64,000 nt of DNA, from positions 372,001-436,000 of the forward strand of contig JAFFJZ010000046.1 of NCBI GenBank assembly GCA_018340375.1. The letters run 5' to 3'. The stretch comes from Gonatopus flavifemur. Its lineage: Eukaryota > Arthropoda > Insecta > Hymenoptera > Dryinidae. The first letter of the stretch is position 1; each line of letters begins with the position of its first letter. A program made the position numbers and the translations under genes. Below, piece after piece: positions 1-12,004 of the stretch. The notes below the pieces were generated by a model. The model was not told the origin of the DNA, made no database searches, and worked only from the letters and a program-made list of their open reading frames with translations.

Positions 1-944
1 GTTGAGCGAATAATCGTTCTTGAGACTTTATTACAGTCCAGCTCTCTAATTCCTCCTTTGCCATTTTCCCCGGATTCATTGTGGTTAATAGAGAATGCAA
101 GAATTGATAATACGAGGAATAATGAAATTTGAATTTGATTAATTTTTCACACGTTGAAGTAATTCCCCGACGTGCGAGAATAACCGGGAATGAACGACGA
201 TATACTAAACCTAGTTTGAGACTATATACACTATAATACAGAATAGAATTCGAAAGGAATTGAAAATTTTCTCAAACGGTAATTCACTCGCGAGACTAAT
301 AATGTGATGAGAATAAAATTATTATTGTTGAGAGATTTCAACAAAGGGCTACGCGGCATACGAATCTGACCGCATAGCCAGTTGACAGGGTAATTGAAAT
401 GCGTTGAAATCACTGGAGTTTTGCTAACTTCTCAATCGCGTATTAGTTTTCCCGTGAATTATAATTCGATTATCAAATCCATCATTGAGTTCTCACAAAA
501 GCTTATAACGCGAAAAATAATACAGCACAATACGATGATTCGATATGTATAAATTCACTTGAACTAATAACTCACTGGAACTCCCGTGAATCGCGTTTTG
601 GACATTGAATGTCGATATTTGTTCCAATACGGGATATATTTCGCACGTGAAAATGATTGATAGTCACATATATTAATGCTAGAAAGGGATATATACAATT
701 TTTCTCGATGAGGTTTCTGAATATAGAATTCTCAGGGTTATGTCGTTATCAATCCATACAACTCTGTTGTTGCTCATCGTGCTACACAGGATTCATCATA
801 AACTGGATTGGAACTGCGATGTTTTATCCAAACAGGACCCGTTATTCTGGAACACATGACGGTGCTTTTTCCTCTTCCAAGGGTCACATATATATTTCGA
901 TAATTCACATTGATCGATCACGAGAATGTGTCATTCAAACACTG
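1..944. other. non-coding, nothing recognised
   Basis: AT-rich sequence without a recognisable gene, RNA or repeat. The short open frames here have no motif and no splice context that I can support. Confidence 0.5.
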
Positions 945-1351
945 CCCGGGAAGGAAAATTCCATATATGGACCCATATATGGATTCATATATGCATTCAT
1001 ATATGAGCATATATGGATTTTGGCCATATATGTTCATATATGGTCATATATGAAAGTGGGGAATCTATGAGCATTGATCTCACTTCTCTCTCCTTTGGTT
1101 TTTCATCACATTCCATGTAAAATTGTGATATTTTTTTGTCTATATATGGATGTATATGATAATGTATGATTGAATATGATCACATATGGCCATATACAGT
1201 CTCATTCATACATGACCATACATGGCCAAAATCCATATATGCTCATATATGTTTATATATGTTCATATGTATTTCATATATGTTCATATATGATTCATAT
1301 ATGATTCATATACGCTCATATACGCCCATATATGAATTATTTTTTCCTGGG
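945..1351. mobile_element. small palindrome-rich MITE-like element
   Basis: The ends form an imperfect inverted repeat: the left end starts CCCGGGAAGGAAAATTCCAT and the right end, reverse-complemented, starts CCCAGGAAAAAATAATTCAT. The interior is packed with CATATATG and close variants, each self-complementary, in two clusters (960-1060 and 1140-1340). A TG dinucleotide flanks both ends (943-944 and 1352-1353), which fits a 2-base target duplication but is weak evidence alone. No coding capacity is visible; the open frame across it is only the repeat read as protein. A similar CATATATG-rich element lies at 48233-48603. Confidence 0.6.
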
Positions 1352-3475
1352 TGGTGACTATGAAAATTGTTTATGAGACAAATGCAATTCATCTACCAAG
1401 CAGAAAGTGTTCTAGGGTGCGCAGTTTTGTGTCTTGCGGACTCAATGCGTAATTGCTGAACGCGTATTGCGCCACAAATCAATATTACTCTAATCCTTCT
1501 TACAGAGGCTCCGTCAATATAGAAAATGATTTTCATGGGAAGCCGAACGCTAAAAACGATGGCGTAACTTTTCAGTATCTACGATTAGGTAATCGTCAGT
1601 GAATCCGTTTCAAAAATTTCAATTGTGCATAACTATACGAATTCGCGAGTTCTTGTGACTGGTACCTGTTCATGGGTGAATTTTGTTTCATTACCCTTGA
1701 GTTAGAGCGGAAATCAAGTCTCAACGATGAATAGACCCCGGCTTATCGTTTGAAAATTGGTTCAATTGAGAGACGGCTGAAATTCCGAATTCGTGTATTT
1801 CTGTGAGTGGTGGAAATGGGGGAAAATCCTGATACACATGATATCTTATTTTGAGTATAGAACCTATGGAAAAAATCCCAGATAAATACAAGGGGGGTCG
1901 TCTGAAATGTGTTCGATTTGTGGAAGGATGCCCCACATTCGTTTATTGAACCCAAGAATTCAAATGTCCAATACATACATGAATGCATAGTGAAGTTAGG
2001 ATTAAACACACAGTAAAAAATTCCTTCGTAGATTCACAAAATGACAATTCTTCCCACAAACATTTCATCCAGGGGATTTTCGAACAAAATTCGGCGAAAA
2101 TATCAAGTTTTAGCCAACAAACAAAAATGTTTGATTTCCTCCAAATTTCGTTTGAAAATCCTCTCAGAGAAATGTTTGTTTGGAAAACTCAGATTTTTTG
2201 TGAATCCACAAAGAAATTTTTCACAGTTCAAAGTTATTGGATTGAACATAACAATGTTCATTAAATTCACGAATATAGCTAACGATGAGTGTGAACTTGT
2301 TCTCAATATCTGTTCCCATTATCCGATCAACACGCAATTCCTACCACAGTTATGTGTGACGCTGATAGTAGCCCAATATGAATTTCAACCTGATTTTTCC
2401 AAAAAATTGGGAGAATGAGGAAGAATGTTATAAAAAATAGTAACTCCGCGACCGTGCATCTACCCACTTCTCATGATCCCATTGCAATAAGACTGATACC
2501 ACGTTCCAGTTATGATCCGATAGTAGTCCCCTATGAGTCTCATCCCAAACGGTTGAGGGCGGTGAAAGTTCTCTCCCACAACTCGCGCGATTTGACAGTA
2601 TGTTGAAAGCATGCCTTCCTCATAGCTGTGGCGGTGGCAGAACTAAATATTCCTATCAAATTGATCTTGACACATCAATACGGCGTACTTAAAAATATTC
2701 TCATAAAATTGATTCCGGTCCATAAATACGCCATACTCAAAGATATCCCACGAAAAATATTTCCAACAAATCAATCCTTGGATGTGGAGTTGGGGAAAGG
2801 GAGCGGGAGGAAGAGTCATTCCTCAATTGGTTGTATTTTTGCGTTTGAGTGAATGTCAGGTTGAGCAGATTTTTCGGGGGACTGTGTATGCACTATCAAT
2901 CCCGTAGAAGGCACGAAAGTTTTCGCTCAATAAATTTCATGATTCATGATTCCGGGTATACAAGAGTTCGATCAAGAACAATCGATCGAAACAATATGCG
3001 GTCGAAGAAGTGGCTTTTTGTCAGCAGGCGCAACCAGTTGACGACAACGTGACATAGTAGTTGGAGAGGAGATGCAGGGGCCTAGGGGGAAGTCACTGAC
3101 CAAGGGGGGTTGGGGAGCCCCCCCTCCCCCCAACTCTCAAAATATAATGATCAATGTTCACTTTCACAACTGTATACAGTTTTGGACATTCTTCCCACAT
3201 GGGTGTTTTTGTATTGGGATCAATTTGGTAGGGATATTCTGTCAGATATTTTCCCAGGGACATTTAGTATGTAGCCGCCCGTACCATCCGAATGCTATGG
3301 AACTTTGAGCATATTCACTTCACGAGGTGTTATTTCTACGGTATGAAATCCACTCAAATCGGGATCGAGTAAAGAGAAGGAGAAGCACTGAGTAAATTTG
3401 AGAATTGCGTGAATGAGGATATACGAAGAAAAAAGGATTCCGAATTTGTTTTAATCGAATGAGATTGCTTAACTA
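1352..3475. other. non-coding, minor tandem repeat
   Basis: No gene recognised. Around 2655-2760 there are two diverged copies of a ~53-base unit (AATACGSCRTACTYAAA core). A C/G-rich stretch lies at 3085-3135. The rest is unique AT-rich sequence. Confidence 0.4.
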
Positions 3476-4300
3476 CACAGGTCAACATTTGATCCACGCT
3501 GGAACCCCAGAACAGAAGTGGGTACCTATGAGTTTTGGGGATCGGAGATAACGATTCCTGGATCCATATGACCTCATCACGTCAGGACCAAGGTCAAACA
3601 TCTCAAATCAGGAAATATAATTTTTTTGGCCCCGGATTCCGAAGCAGCGGGGAATTTCACATCCGAATACACTCCTACAATGAGATAAAAGTGGTATTTG
3701 CAGGTCATATTGAGGTCATATGTAGGTAAGATCCTTTTTTTAAAATCTTTCCTCTGATATGAGGCTAAACAGGCTCTTGGATTGGTTGACTTCAACGTTT
3801 TTGGGATCGCAGAGTGAGATTCCTAGGCCTATATGACCCCATCACGTCAGGATTGAGGTCACATCAAGGTCAAACATCTCAAATCGAAAGATATAATTCT
3901 TTTGACCCCGGATTCCGAACCAGCGGGGAGTGTTACATCCAAATACATTTTTACATCCACATAAAAGTTATATCTGCAGGTCATATGGGGGTCATATGTA
4001 GGTAAAATCTTTTTTTTGAATGTCTTCTCTGATATTGGCTAGGCAGAGTGTGGATTAGTTGACTTCCATGTTTTTGCGGTCGGTAATCACAATTTCGGGG
4101 ACTATATGCCCCCATTACGTCAGAATCGAGGTCAAATGAGGGACAAACATCTTTACATCAAAGGATATCATTTTTTTTTCTCCCGCATCCTGAACGGCCG
4201 GGAAATTTTGAATCTTGATAAATTCTTATAATCCAATCAAGCTGTTATCTGCAGGTCATATAGAGGTCATCTGCAGGTCAAATATTTGTTTTCGAATTCT
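3476..4300 (+). repeat. left long inverted end, three ~270-base units
   Basis: Three diverged tandem units begin near 3530, 3795 and 4076. Each contains a GACCYCATCACGTCAGGA-type box, then GGTCAAACATCTC, a YCCCCGGATTCCGAA box, and a closing GCAGGTCATAT..GGTCATATGTAGGT pair. The same units occur in inverted orientation at 12690-13190. The repeated AGGTCA half-sites are striking, but nothing shows that they bind a factor. Confidence 0.75.
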
Positions 4301-5254
4301 CTGTCTTTCGAAATCTGTCCAACCTCAATATAAACGATTTACTCTTGCTCATCATGAGAGTCAGCTTTAAAGGACAAGACTAAGGTGATCCCTCCAAAAA
4401 CGCCAGTTTTCAAGATTTTTGTTTGTGAATAATTAGAAAGGTGCCATTCAAATTGGAATGCAGGCAGGTGTTATGCTACTATTGAAGTTCGGAATAACAT
4501 ATTTGTTCAATTTTTTCTGCAGATATGGTGGCCTGACAGGCGATTGATCGGTGCGCTGCGGAAATTCATGGTCGTTTGGTGGGAGGAATAACCCAGTCCA
4601 AGATTGAACCAAAACAATGCACCAAAAATAACTCGTTTTTGTTACCCAAAATGTAGTGAAATACGTATCGCTTTTGAAAAATATGCTTTTTTACGAAATG
4701 GCATCGATTTGAAGAAAAACGTAGGATTTTCACCCCAAGATTCGTGACTCAAGAGAAACGTAAATATTAATATTTCGTCACCCCTGTATGTATTTCATTG
4801 GATGACCATATCACGAATACAATTAGAAGAAAAACCGAGGCAATTCATTGAAAGTGGGCAGAGCTAACGTGCCCACCGATTTTCAAGATACAGTTCTCAA
4901 ATAAACGTTTAAAGTTTCCATAACGGTTTGTTGTGAATCAAGATGACTTGGATAGAAATCACCTCTAATTTCCTTTACTGGGCCCATATTGCATCTCTTC
5001 TACATCTATGTGATCGATATTCACTCCCTTCTGACAGGTTAAAATAGGCAGGTGATGAGCCAGAGATTTGGTTTCCGAAAGTCACCATGCTAGAACGTCA
5101 ACGCACTTGTGCACGCCTCTATTTCCACGTTTCAAAAATTGTCTTCCCACTTCAGATCTCGATTTGTAGGTCATGGCCTATCATTTCCAAATCTATAAAA
5201 AGTATTCCAAGCCAAGGAAAATTTATTCAATTCTTTTAAAAGTACAATGTGGTG
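4301..5254. other. non-coding, 3' flank of the GERMHQD gene
   Basis: No reading frame or repeat recognised. By position it is the 3' flank of the minus-strand pseudogene and the interior of the inferred inverted-end element. Confidence 0.35.
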
Positions 5255-6611
5255 TCACCGCTTGAAATGCTTACGTTCACTTTCTAAAAATGATCTCTTA
5301 AAACCTTTCCTTCTATGTGACACGGTTGTGTCTCTTTTTAAAAACCAGCAATAGTCTGCCAACATATGCTTCCTCCAAATCCCTTGATATCTTTTCTCAA
5401 ACTCACTTAAGTCTTGATGCATTCTTTCACCGTGTTCTTCACTAAATGCTTCAAGATTTTCTAGGAAGAAGTCGAGAGAATCAAGAGAGTGAAGCTTGAG
5501 ATTCATCAAACATCCTACTTCTCTGTAATCATTCACCATTTTCGCCACAACATTTTTATACTCGGGGTCTTTATTGTTCCCTGAAAATTTTCCTGTGACC
5601 TTCCCAACGCTGCACCATGCTGCTTTTTCTTTATCATTCATTCGCTTCTTGAATTCCTCATTTTTTAAGAGTGTCCTTATTTAGGGTCCTGTGAATACGT
5701 CCTCTCCTATTTTCGCTTCAAAGAGATGAGGTAATACTTGAAAAATGTCCATAAAAGCAGCACTTTCATTTTTTCTCATTACTTTGACAAATTGCTTTGC
5801 TGGCCCTAATTTAATGTGTAACGGTGGTAACAGAACTCCTTCTCTTAATATCAGACTCAGACTTTTGATATTTCTTTCACCAGGAATCGATTTTGCTCTT
5901 AACGGCCAATTTTTCCGAACATAATGTTCATCTCTAGCCCGACTATTCCATTCATGGATGAAGCATGGATATGATGTGAATCCTGATTGTTGCCCAAGCA
6001 AAATTGTGAATATCTTCAAGTCTCCACAAACTCGCCAGTTATGAATCTCATACTTTAGTTTACGCAATAATAATTCCAAGTTATGGTATTCTTCATCTAG
6101 TATGACAGAATGAGCAACTGGTAAAGGGGCGTAGACATTTCGGTTGTGAAGCAAGATAGCTTTTGAGCTTTTTTTTGGAGAATCTATGAACAGACGCCAA
6201 TCCCTAGCTGTATACTCTATGCCGTATTCTGTGACCAAACATTCGATATTATTGCAATAAACTGAATTTGGCAACTTCGAGAAAAACTTTCTAAAGGGCC
6301 GTTCTCTTGGACGATAGTGTGTTACACGCGTTCCTAGAGTCAAAAATTGTTTCTCTTCCAGTCTGGATGCTAATAGTTCAGAATCATCTTTTGAGAGTTC
6401 CAAGTCTCGGCACAAGTCCCTGAGTTCATCTTTTCTCGATTCAATTCATTGTCCTCAATGTCTGATTCTTTCTCACTAAAACCATGACTTTCTTCATTTC
6501 CTGAAGTATTCAAACTTTGATCTGGCGTCTCTGCATCGATAGTGATATTATCTGAGGGAATTTCATCAATGTTGGCTTCATCATCCACATCTCTACTGTC
6601 GTTCCTATCGA
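5255..6611 (-). pseudogene. C-terminal part of CYFCLT/GERMHQD family protein (broken)
   Basis: I recognise a multicopy arthropod/cnidarian protein family, usually annotated as uncharacterised. Diagnostic blocks, in order on the minus strand, are an acidic spacer, LELSKDDSELLASRL, PCFIHEWNSRARDEHY, LLPPLHIKLGPAKQFVK, FTGP/IRTLLKNEEFK, HSLDSLDFFLENL, EEHGERMHQDLSEFEKRYQG and MLADYCWFLKRD. Two lesions are visible. A TAA at 5681-5683 sits where the family has Gln between FTGP and IR, so it is a single-base nonsense with the same frame on both sides. There is also a one-base loss in an A-run near 6428-6432, between the acidic spacer and DELRDLCRD. The upstream part of the gene is displaced to 12005-12460 by LINE-A. 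Biochemical function is unknown to me; a role in transposition is inference from the flanking inverted repeats. Confidence 0.8.
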
Positions 6612-7760
6612 TTTTTCTTATTTTATTTTATTTTTTTTATTGCAATACACGGGTTAGCACCCTTTGATATGAAAAGTAAATACATAGTCAATACAAGACA
6701 GCGTTCAAAGACGCATAAAATACAATTACAATATGGTCATGCATTAACCGACAGTTGAAACCGATTCAAGGAAACACCAAACAATTCCATCGACCGATCG
6801 AAATTATTTGCTCATCCACAAATGCGAGAAATCGGATCATAATTTCCAAATCTAGATTTAAATTGTACAGGTCTAAATAAGAGCGCTCTCCTAACTGGTC
6901 TACCGGGGATGTTACAATTAACTTTACTCAGCAATGACTCGCAATCAAGAAAACCATTAATCAATTTAAAAAGAAATAGGAGATCATTCATTTGTCTTCG
7001 CTCTTCGAGGGTAGTTAAATTCATTCTGTGAAGAATTCTGGAGTAATCATGGTCAGAATATCTCATAGGGCAGCCTATTCTAAAAGCAGCAAAGCGTAAA
7101 AACTTGTGTTGCACACTCTCAATCATTCTAATATTCTTCTTCAAGTACGGAGACCAAATAGAGGACGCATATTCAAGATGGGGTTTAATTGAAGAGGAAT
7201 ATAGTACTTTTAATGACCTAAAATCTTTGAAATCACTAGAGAATGTTTTGACGAAGCCGAGATTCCTCAGCGCAGTACCACAAGCTTTCACAGAATGCTC
7301 AGAAAAATCCGATTCATCATTTATAGTTCCAAGATCAACATAAGATTTAACAGTATTCAATGTAACATTTGCAATCTTGTAGGAGTATATGAGAGGATTC
7401 CTTGACCGCGAGATTCTCATTACACAGCATTTTTCTAAGTTCAGATGCAGAGAATTACGGGTGCACCAAGAATCTGATCTTGATAATACTGACTGTAAGT
7501 GATGAACATCCGCAAGACATTTTATGTTTTTGAAGATTTTTAGATCATCAGCAAATACCAGGAAAGCACAATCATTGAGAACCTGCCCAATGTCATTTAT
7601 GAATAGCAAAAATAAAAGTGGACCAAGGTGGGATCCCTGGGGCACTCCCGAAGAAGGTATAATCGGTTCAGAAAAACAGTTCAGAACTTTTACCATCTGC
7701 ACCCGATCAGTTAAGTAACTCTGGAACCAAAGTTTCAGATTACCAGATATTCCAAAGCTA

Positions 7761-9028
7761 CAGTCTGTTCAACAAGAAAGTGACCGCTATAATTTTGAAA
7801 AAATAAAAACTTTAATTAAAATACTCCTCTCTACATTGAAGTACATAGTATTAGCTATTGCGCAATAACTCAATATTTTGTCCAATCACCCCCATTACTA
7901 ATTATGGCTGTGCATCTCCTTTCCATACTTTCGACGAGGTCTTCTGCGTATTCGTTAGGTAAAGTTCGCCTTATCTTCTTGATTTGAAAACACAGTTGCT
8001 TAACTGTATACACTGGCTTTCCTCTGAGTTTCATCTTCATGTGAGACCACACATTTTCAATGGGATTAGCATCTGAAGACATTGCCGGCCACTCCATTGT
8101 AGTAATGTTATTTTTTTGTTTCCACGCAGTACACAATTTACTGCGATGTTTGGGATCATTGTCCTCTTGCAGCACCCAATTTGTTCTGTCAGACCCAAAA
8201 AACTTCTCAGCAGACTTCAGTAAACATTTCTGGCAGATGGTACACATTTTGATAGCATTCAAATTGTCCGTAAACAGATAGAGGCTACCAAAACCACGCT
8301 TACAAAAACATCCCCAAACATGGACTCTTACAGGGTGTTTTACTGTGCGCTGAAGAAGTTTATTGTCAATTGTCGACCATGCTTTCGATAAGGGAGACCA
8401 TGCCCAGAAGGAAGATTCATCCGTGAAGATAACATTAGCTCAATCTCGATTCAAATTTTTCTTTACCCACGTTAGTCGGGTTCCCACGTACTTCTCTGAT
8501 AATAAAGGTTTCCACAAAGTTGATCGAAAAGACACGTTTCTCTCACGCAAACGATTTCTAATTGTATTCAAAGAAACGTGAATCCCTTTTTTGCGAAGTT
8601 TTACTTGGGCACAGCGCAATGAAAGGGCTGGCTTGTTTTGAAAAAGTTGTGAGATTGCTTTATCTTCTTTACTTGTTGTCACGCGATTAAGTCCCCTCTC
8701 CGGCAGATCGTCTACATTCCCAACCTCTATGTACCGCTTTACCCACTTCTCAATAAATGCTTCTGACTTCCGAATACATTTCGCAGCCGCCTTATAAGTC
8801 AGTTTCGGGCCTCTTGCATGATGTACTAAAAAGACTGCCTCGTGTCGCTTGAAGTATTTGGCACTCATTGTGAAAACTCGAAATTCACTGATATGAGAAA
8901 CACTCTGTGCTGGGAAACTATATATTGTGCAAAACATTGAAGAATCAACTTTCAAACGAATTACGATAGATGGTGCTACGGTATGTTCTAAATAAATGAC
9001 GCCGGTTACGTTCTTGTTGAACAGACTG
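7761..9028 (-). mobile_element. Tc1-type transposon inside LINE-A
   Basis: The terminal inverted repeats begin CAGTCTGTTCAACAAGAA at both ends and then diverge after about 27 bases (AAGTGACCG versus CGTAACCG). TA duplications flank it at 7759-7760 and 9029-9030. It is 1268 bases long, encodes a minus-strand DD34E transposase and is nested in the reverse transcriptase frame of LINE-A. Confidence 0.93.
7870..8868 (-). pseudogene. Tc1/mariner-family DD34E transposase, one nonsense codon
   Basis: The frame runs from ATG at 8868 to the stop at 7870, about 332 residues, near the usual Tc1 length. The N-terminal half is paired helix-turn-helix DNA binding (KAAAKCIRKSEAFIEKWVKR, then a GLNRVTTSKEDKAI linker). 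Catalytic motifs are FTDESSFW (first Asp), QEDNDPKH (second Asp) and SSDANPIENVW (Glu), with 34 residues between the second Asp and the Glu. The only lesion I see is TGA at 8440-8442 in the NRD/ANVIFTDE block, where Tc1 relatives carry Trp (TGG to TGA). The rest of the frame is open across that codon, so inactivation looks recent. Confidence 0.9.
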
Positions 9029-10831
9029 TACTTAACTTGGATAGAAGAACGCTTTGAGATACAGTATCGAACGCTTTACTGAAATCAGTGTAAATAACAT
9101 CAACTTGTGGGTGATTCTCCAGCGCAATGGCGGTGTAATTACAGAAAGCAGCCAAATTCGTGGTAGTAGACCTCATTGACATGAAACCATGTTGTTCCGG
9201 GATGATAAGAGTAGACAACAAAGGAGTAATCTTGTCAACAACCACGCGCTCAAAAATCTTAGACATAACATTTAAAATACTTATAGGTCTATGATTCTTA
9301 GCATCCAGTTTATTACCATGCTTGTGAATAGGAGAGATCAGGCTCGTTTCCAATTCAGCAGGGAAACATCCGGAAGAAAGAGATTTATTAAAGATAATCC
9401 AAAGCGGTCGAGAAAGAATAAATTTGCAAGACTTGAACAGCAACGGCGGAAGGCCATCAAATCCTGGGCCCTTGCTCGTATCTAACGAATCAAGAACAGA
9501 GTAGATCTCTCCTATGGTAATATCCAAATCAGAAAGCATGTTAAATGACATATCATGTCTAGAATGGTTAACATTAACCGAGTTATGTGAAGCAAAAACC
9601 GATGAAAAGTGATCAGCAAAAAGGTTAGCCATTCCAGCTGCAGAGTCAGCAACTACATTATTTAACATGATAGTACTAGATAAGTCATTGAACGAACGCT
9701 TACTGTTAACAAAATCCCAATTAGTCTCAATTCGGCGAATGTAATTCGAATAACAAGCCCGAGCTCGTGATTCACATTGAGCACGCAAAGAAGAGAACGC
9801 TAAATAATCGCCGCGACTATAAGACGATTTGTAAATCATATGGGCAACTTTCTTTCTTCTAATTAATTTTCTGAGCTCAGGAGTAAACCGAAGAGGGTAA
9901 ATAGATCCTGTGATCAATGTTTTCGGAACGTACAACTCAATAGCCACAGGAAGTTGATCATACAAAAAACTAATAGCAGTATTTACATCCATGCATTCTA
10001 ACTCCAAATCCCAATCAATTTGATTCAAATGCTGCCGTATAGAAAAAAAATCAGCCAATTTATAATTGTACCGGTACGTGTCGGTACAAGACGAAGATCT
10101 CAATGAAAGAGAATACAATCTGATTCCAATAGGGGGATGATAAGCATCACAATGCAGGAGGTAATCAACCGGACTAATAGTTTCAACATACTCATCGGTG
10201 GTAAAAATCAGGACCAGCATACCATTGAAATCATTGAAAATATTGTTTTTTTGATGTAAACCAAAGTAGTTGAAATATTGAGTCAAAATCTCCACCGAAG
10301 ACCTTTCATTCAGTGTCATACCAGGACGAAACGATGCCGTTAGAGAAAAGTCGTCATTGCGCCAAACCACATGCGGAAGATTGTAGTCACCGAAGAGGAA
10401 AATTGAAGAATAATAATCCTGACACAGTACCTCGGCAAGAGAAACACAATGTTCAAGGTACAGAGATGATGATGAGGCAGGGGGGAAGTAACTTGCTCCA
10501 ATAAAAGCAGACTTCGAATTAAACTGCAACTTGACAAGAATATGTTCCACGCTAGTAGGCGGCAAATCAACCAATGCACTATTCAAATACTTCTTGACCG
10601 CAATCAGCACACCACCTCCTCAAGAAAAAACGCTGGTGCGCCTGCTCCTGTCCAACCGATACAAGACATAATCATTGAAGGACAATTCTTCATCAGATAT
10701 ATTATCCGTTAACCAGGTTTCAGAGAAGATAATGACATCATACGTAGAAGTAAGAGATGAAAGTGAAATTTGCAAATCTTGAAGTTTGGTACGAAGACCA
10801 CGAACATTCTGATAGTATATCAAAGGGTGAG

Positions 10832-11656
10832 TTATAGGTTTTTTCTCTGGGGCACAGTACGCGTGTCAACAATCGTTGGCAATCCATTTATGTACTCGAT
10901 TGTTTTGTTGGTATCACCACCATCGATCAGATTCTTGAGTTCCACCCGTAACGTGTTTGAATAATTTCTTTCTTGAACAGTTCGATCTTGATAAATTTTA
11001 AACGGTCCATTGTGATGAGATTTACGTTTCAAGATATTTATAACATCCTGAGATGATGGAAAAGAAACACAAATAGGTCTGTGTTTGTTCGCAACCTTTT
11101 TACCGATTCTATGCAGCCTAATATTATCATGAACGGAAGGATTATTATTTCGGAGTAGTGTTTTCACCTTCGCTGCATCATTTTGCTGTTGATTGTCCGG
11201 CGTCTCAGCAATACCAACAATAATAATATTGCGAGATCGCTTCTGTCGCTCGTTGACTTCATGAATAGTCGTTTCAAGATCACGAGAATCGCGGTCTTGT
11301 TTCGAAACGTCGAGTTCGTTCTCAACTCCAGTCAATCTCGCAGTGAGGGAAAGAATAGTTCGACTAAGAGAAACTATTTTGTCCTCGTAAACCCGAGCCA
11401 TTTCATCACGAAATTTCGAAAATTCTTCATGGATGAGCTCCTTTATATTTACCAGCAGAGACGAGTCTTCTGCCGAAGATGAATCAATTTGATGTGAAGA
11501 AGCATCTGAACAATCGATGAGTTTGTTCACACTCCACGGATGATTACATCTGTGCACACATCCTGGATGCGAATGAATATTACACGTATGACAGCTCACA
11601 GGATGAGAGACAGGTTTAGTACAACCTTTACAGATTTTCTTATCTTGTTGTGACAT
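10832..11656 (-). CDS. LINE-A ORF1: PHD-like finger plus RNA-binding protein
   Basis: A 274-residue frame with ATG at 11656. Residues 9-37 form a Cys/His cluster of PHD/RING-like spacing (C9, C12, C22, C25, H30, C33). A helical, probably coiled-coil stretch follows at about residues 75-140. Residues 145-240 resemble the RNA-binding region of LINE ORF1 proteins (NIIIVGIAET, RLHRIGKK, RPICVSF, ILKRK). The inferred role is retrotransposon RNA packaging and chaperoning in the ribonucleoprotein. It is intact, unlike the downstream ORF2. It ends 9 bases before the first candidate ORF2 start, and the ORF2 frame overlaps its end. 11657-12000 is the presumed 5' untranslated region or promoter. Confidence 0.8.
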   Translation of the reverse strand: MSQQDKKICKGCTKPVSHPVSCHTCNIHSHPGCVHRCNHPWSVNKLIDCSDASSHQIDSSSAEDSSLLVNIKELIHEEFSKFRDEMARVYEDKIVSLSRTILSLTARLTGVENELDVSKQDRDSRDLETTIHEVNERQKRSRNIIIVGIAETPDNQQQNDAAKVKTLLRNNNPSVHDNIRLHRIGKKVANKHRPICVSFPSSQDVINILKRKSHHNGPFKIYQDRTVQERNYSNTLRVELKNLIDGGDTNKTIEYINGLPTIVDTRTVPQRKNL

Positions 11657-12004
11657 TTTGAATATATGAAAGGATCAAAACGTAGAGCAGATGATAATCA
11701 CTGGTACTAGTAACACACAACACACATACACGAGTAATGGTCTGTTTATTGTTTTCGTTTCACACAAGGAAGCGGCAATGTACGTGACACTATGTATGTT
11801 AGGCTACTGTATCCGTGAGACGAAACTTTCCGACAAATGATGATTTCAAATCAGTGAAAACGTGGAAGATAAGGCACAAACCAGAAAGTGGAATACTACA
11901 CGAGATGCACAGTAAAAAACACTATACCGAGCAAACTGAATAGCAGTTAAATAGACACTATTAAAAGCAACGGATGAGAAAATTATCGGAGCAGCAAATG
12001 CACG

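Larger units (their letters stand above)
6812..10850 (-). pseudogene. LINE-A ORF2: endonuclease and reverse transcriptase
   Basis: The N-terminal apurinic-type endonuclease shows YYQNVRGLRTK, DVIIFSETWLTD and GDYNLP. The reverse transcriptase shows NHRPISILNVMSK, YTDFSKAFDTV, GVPQGSHLGPLLF and the catalytic FADDLKIF. A C-terminal domain follows, ending near 6812. The frame opens upstream of 10823 and overlaps the end of ORF1; I see no ATG, so translation may depend on termination-reinitiation. Lesions: a TGA at 10620-10622 (CGA to TGA in the RSRRTSVFS / GGVLIAV block, a CpG-type change), and the Tc1 insertion at 7761-9028. Removing the Tc1 with one TA copy leaves the frame continuous, so the frame was intact there when the Tc1 landed. 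Confidence 0.88.
6612..12000 (-). mobile_element. LINE-A: full-length-like non-LTR retrotransposon, split by Tc1
   Basis: It carries two minus-strand reading frames in the usual order: ORF1 (11656-10832), then endonuclease-reverse transcriptase (about 10850-6812, interrupted). The 3' end is an A-rich tail of AATAA-like repeats, seen on the plus strand as T-rich sequence at 6612-6642. The 5' boundary is estimated at about 12000 because host-gene coding resumes at 12005. It interrupts the CYFCLT/GERMHQD gene in the same orientation. I found no clear target-site duplication. The ORF1 zinc-finger plus RNA-binding layout suggests the CR1/L2/Daphne side of the LINE tree, but the clade is not settled. 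Confidence 0.85.

Noticed and set aside
657..1357. Open frames of 137 and 63 residues
   Set aside because: They consist largely of CATATATG repeats read as His/Ile/Tyr-rich protein.
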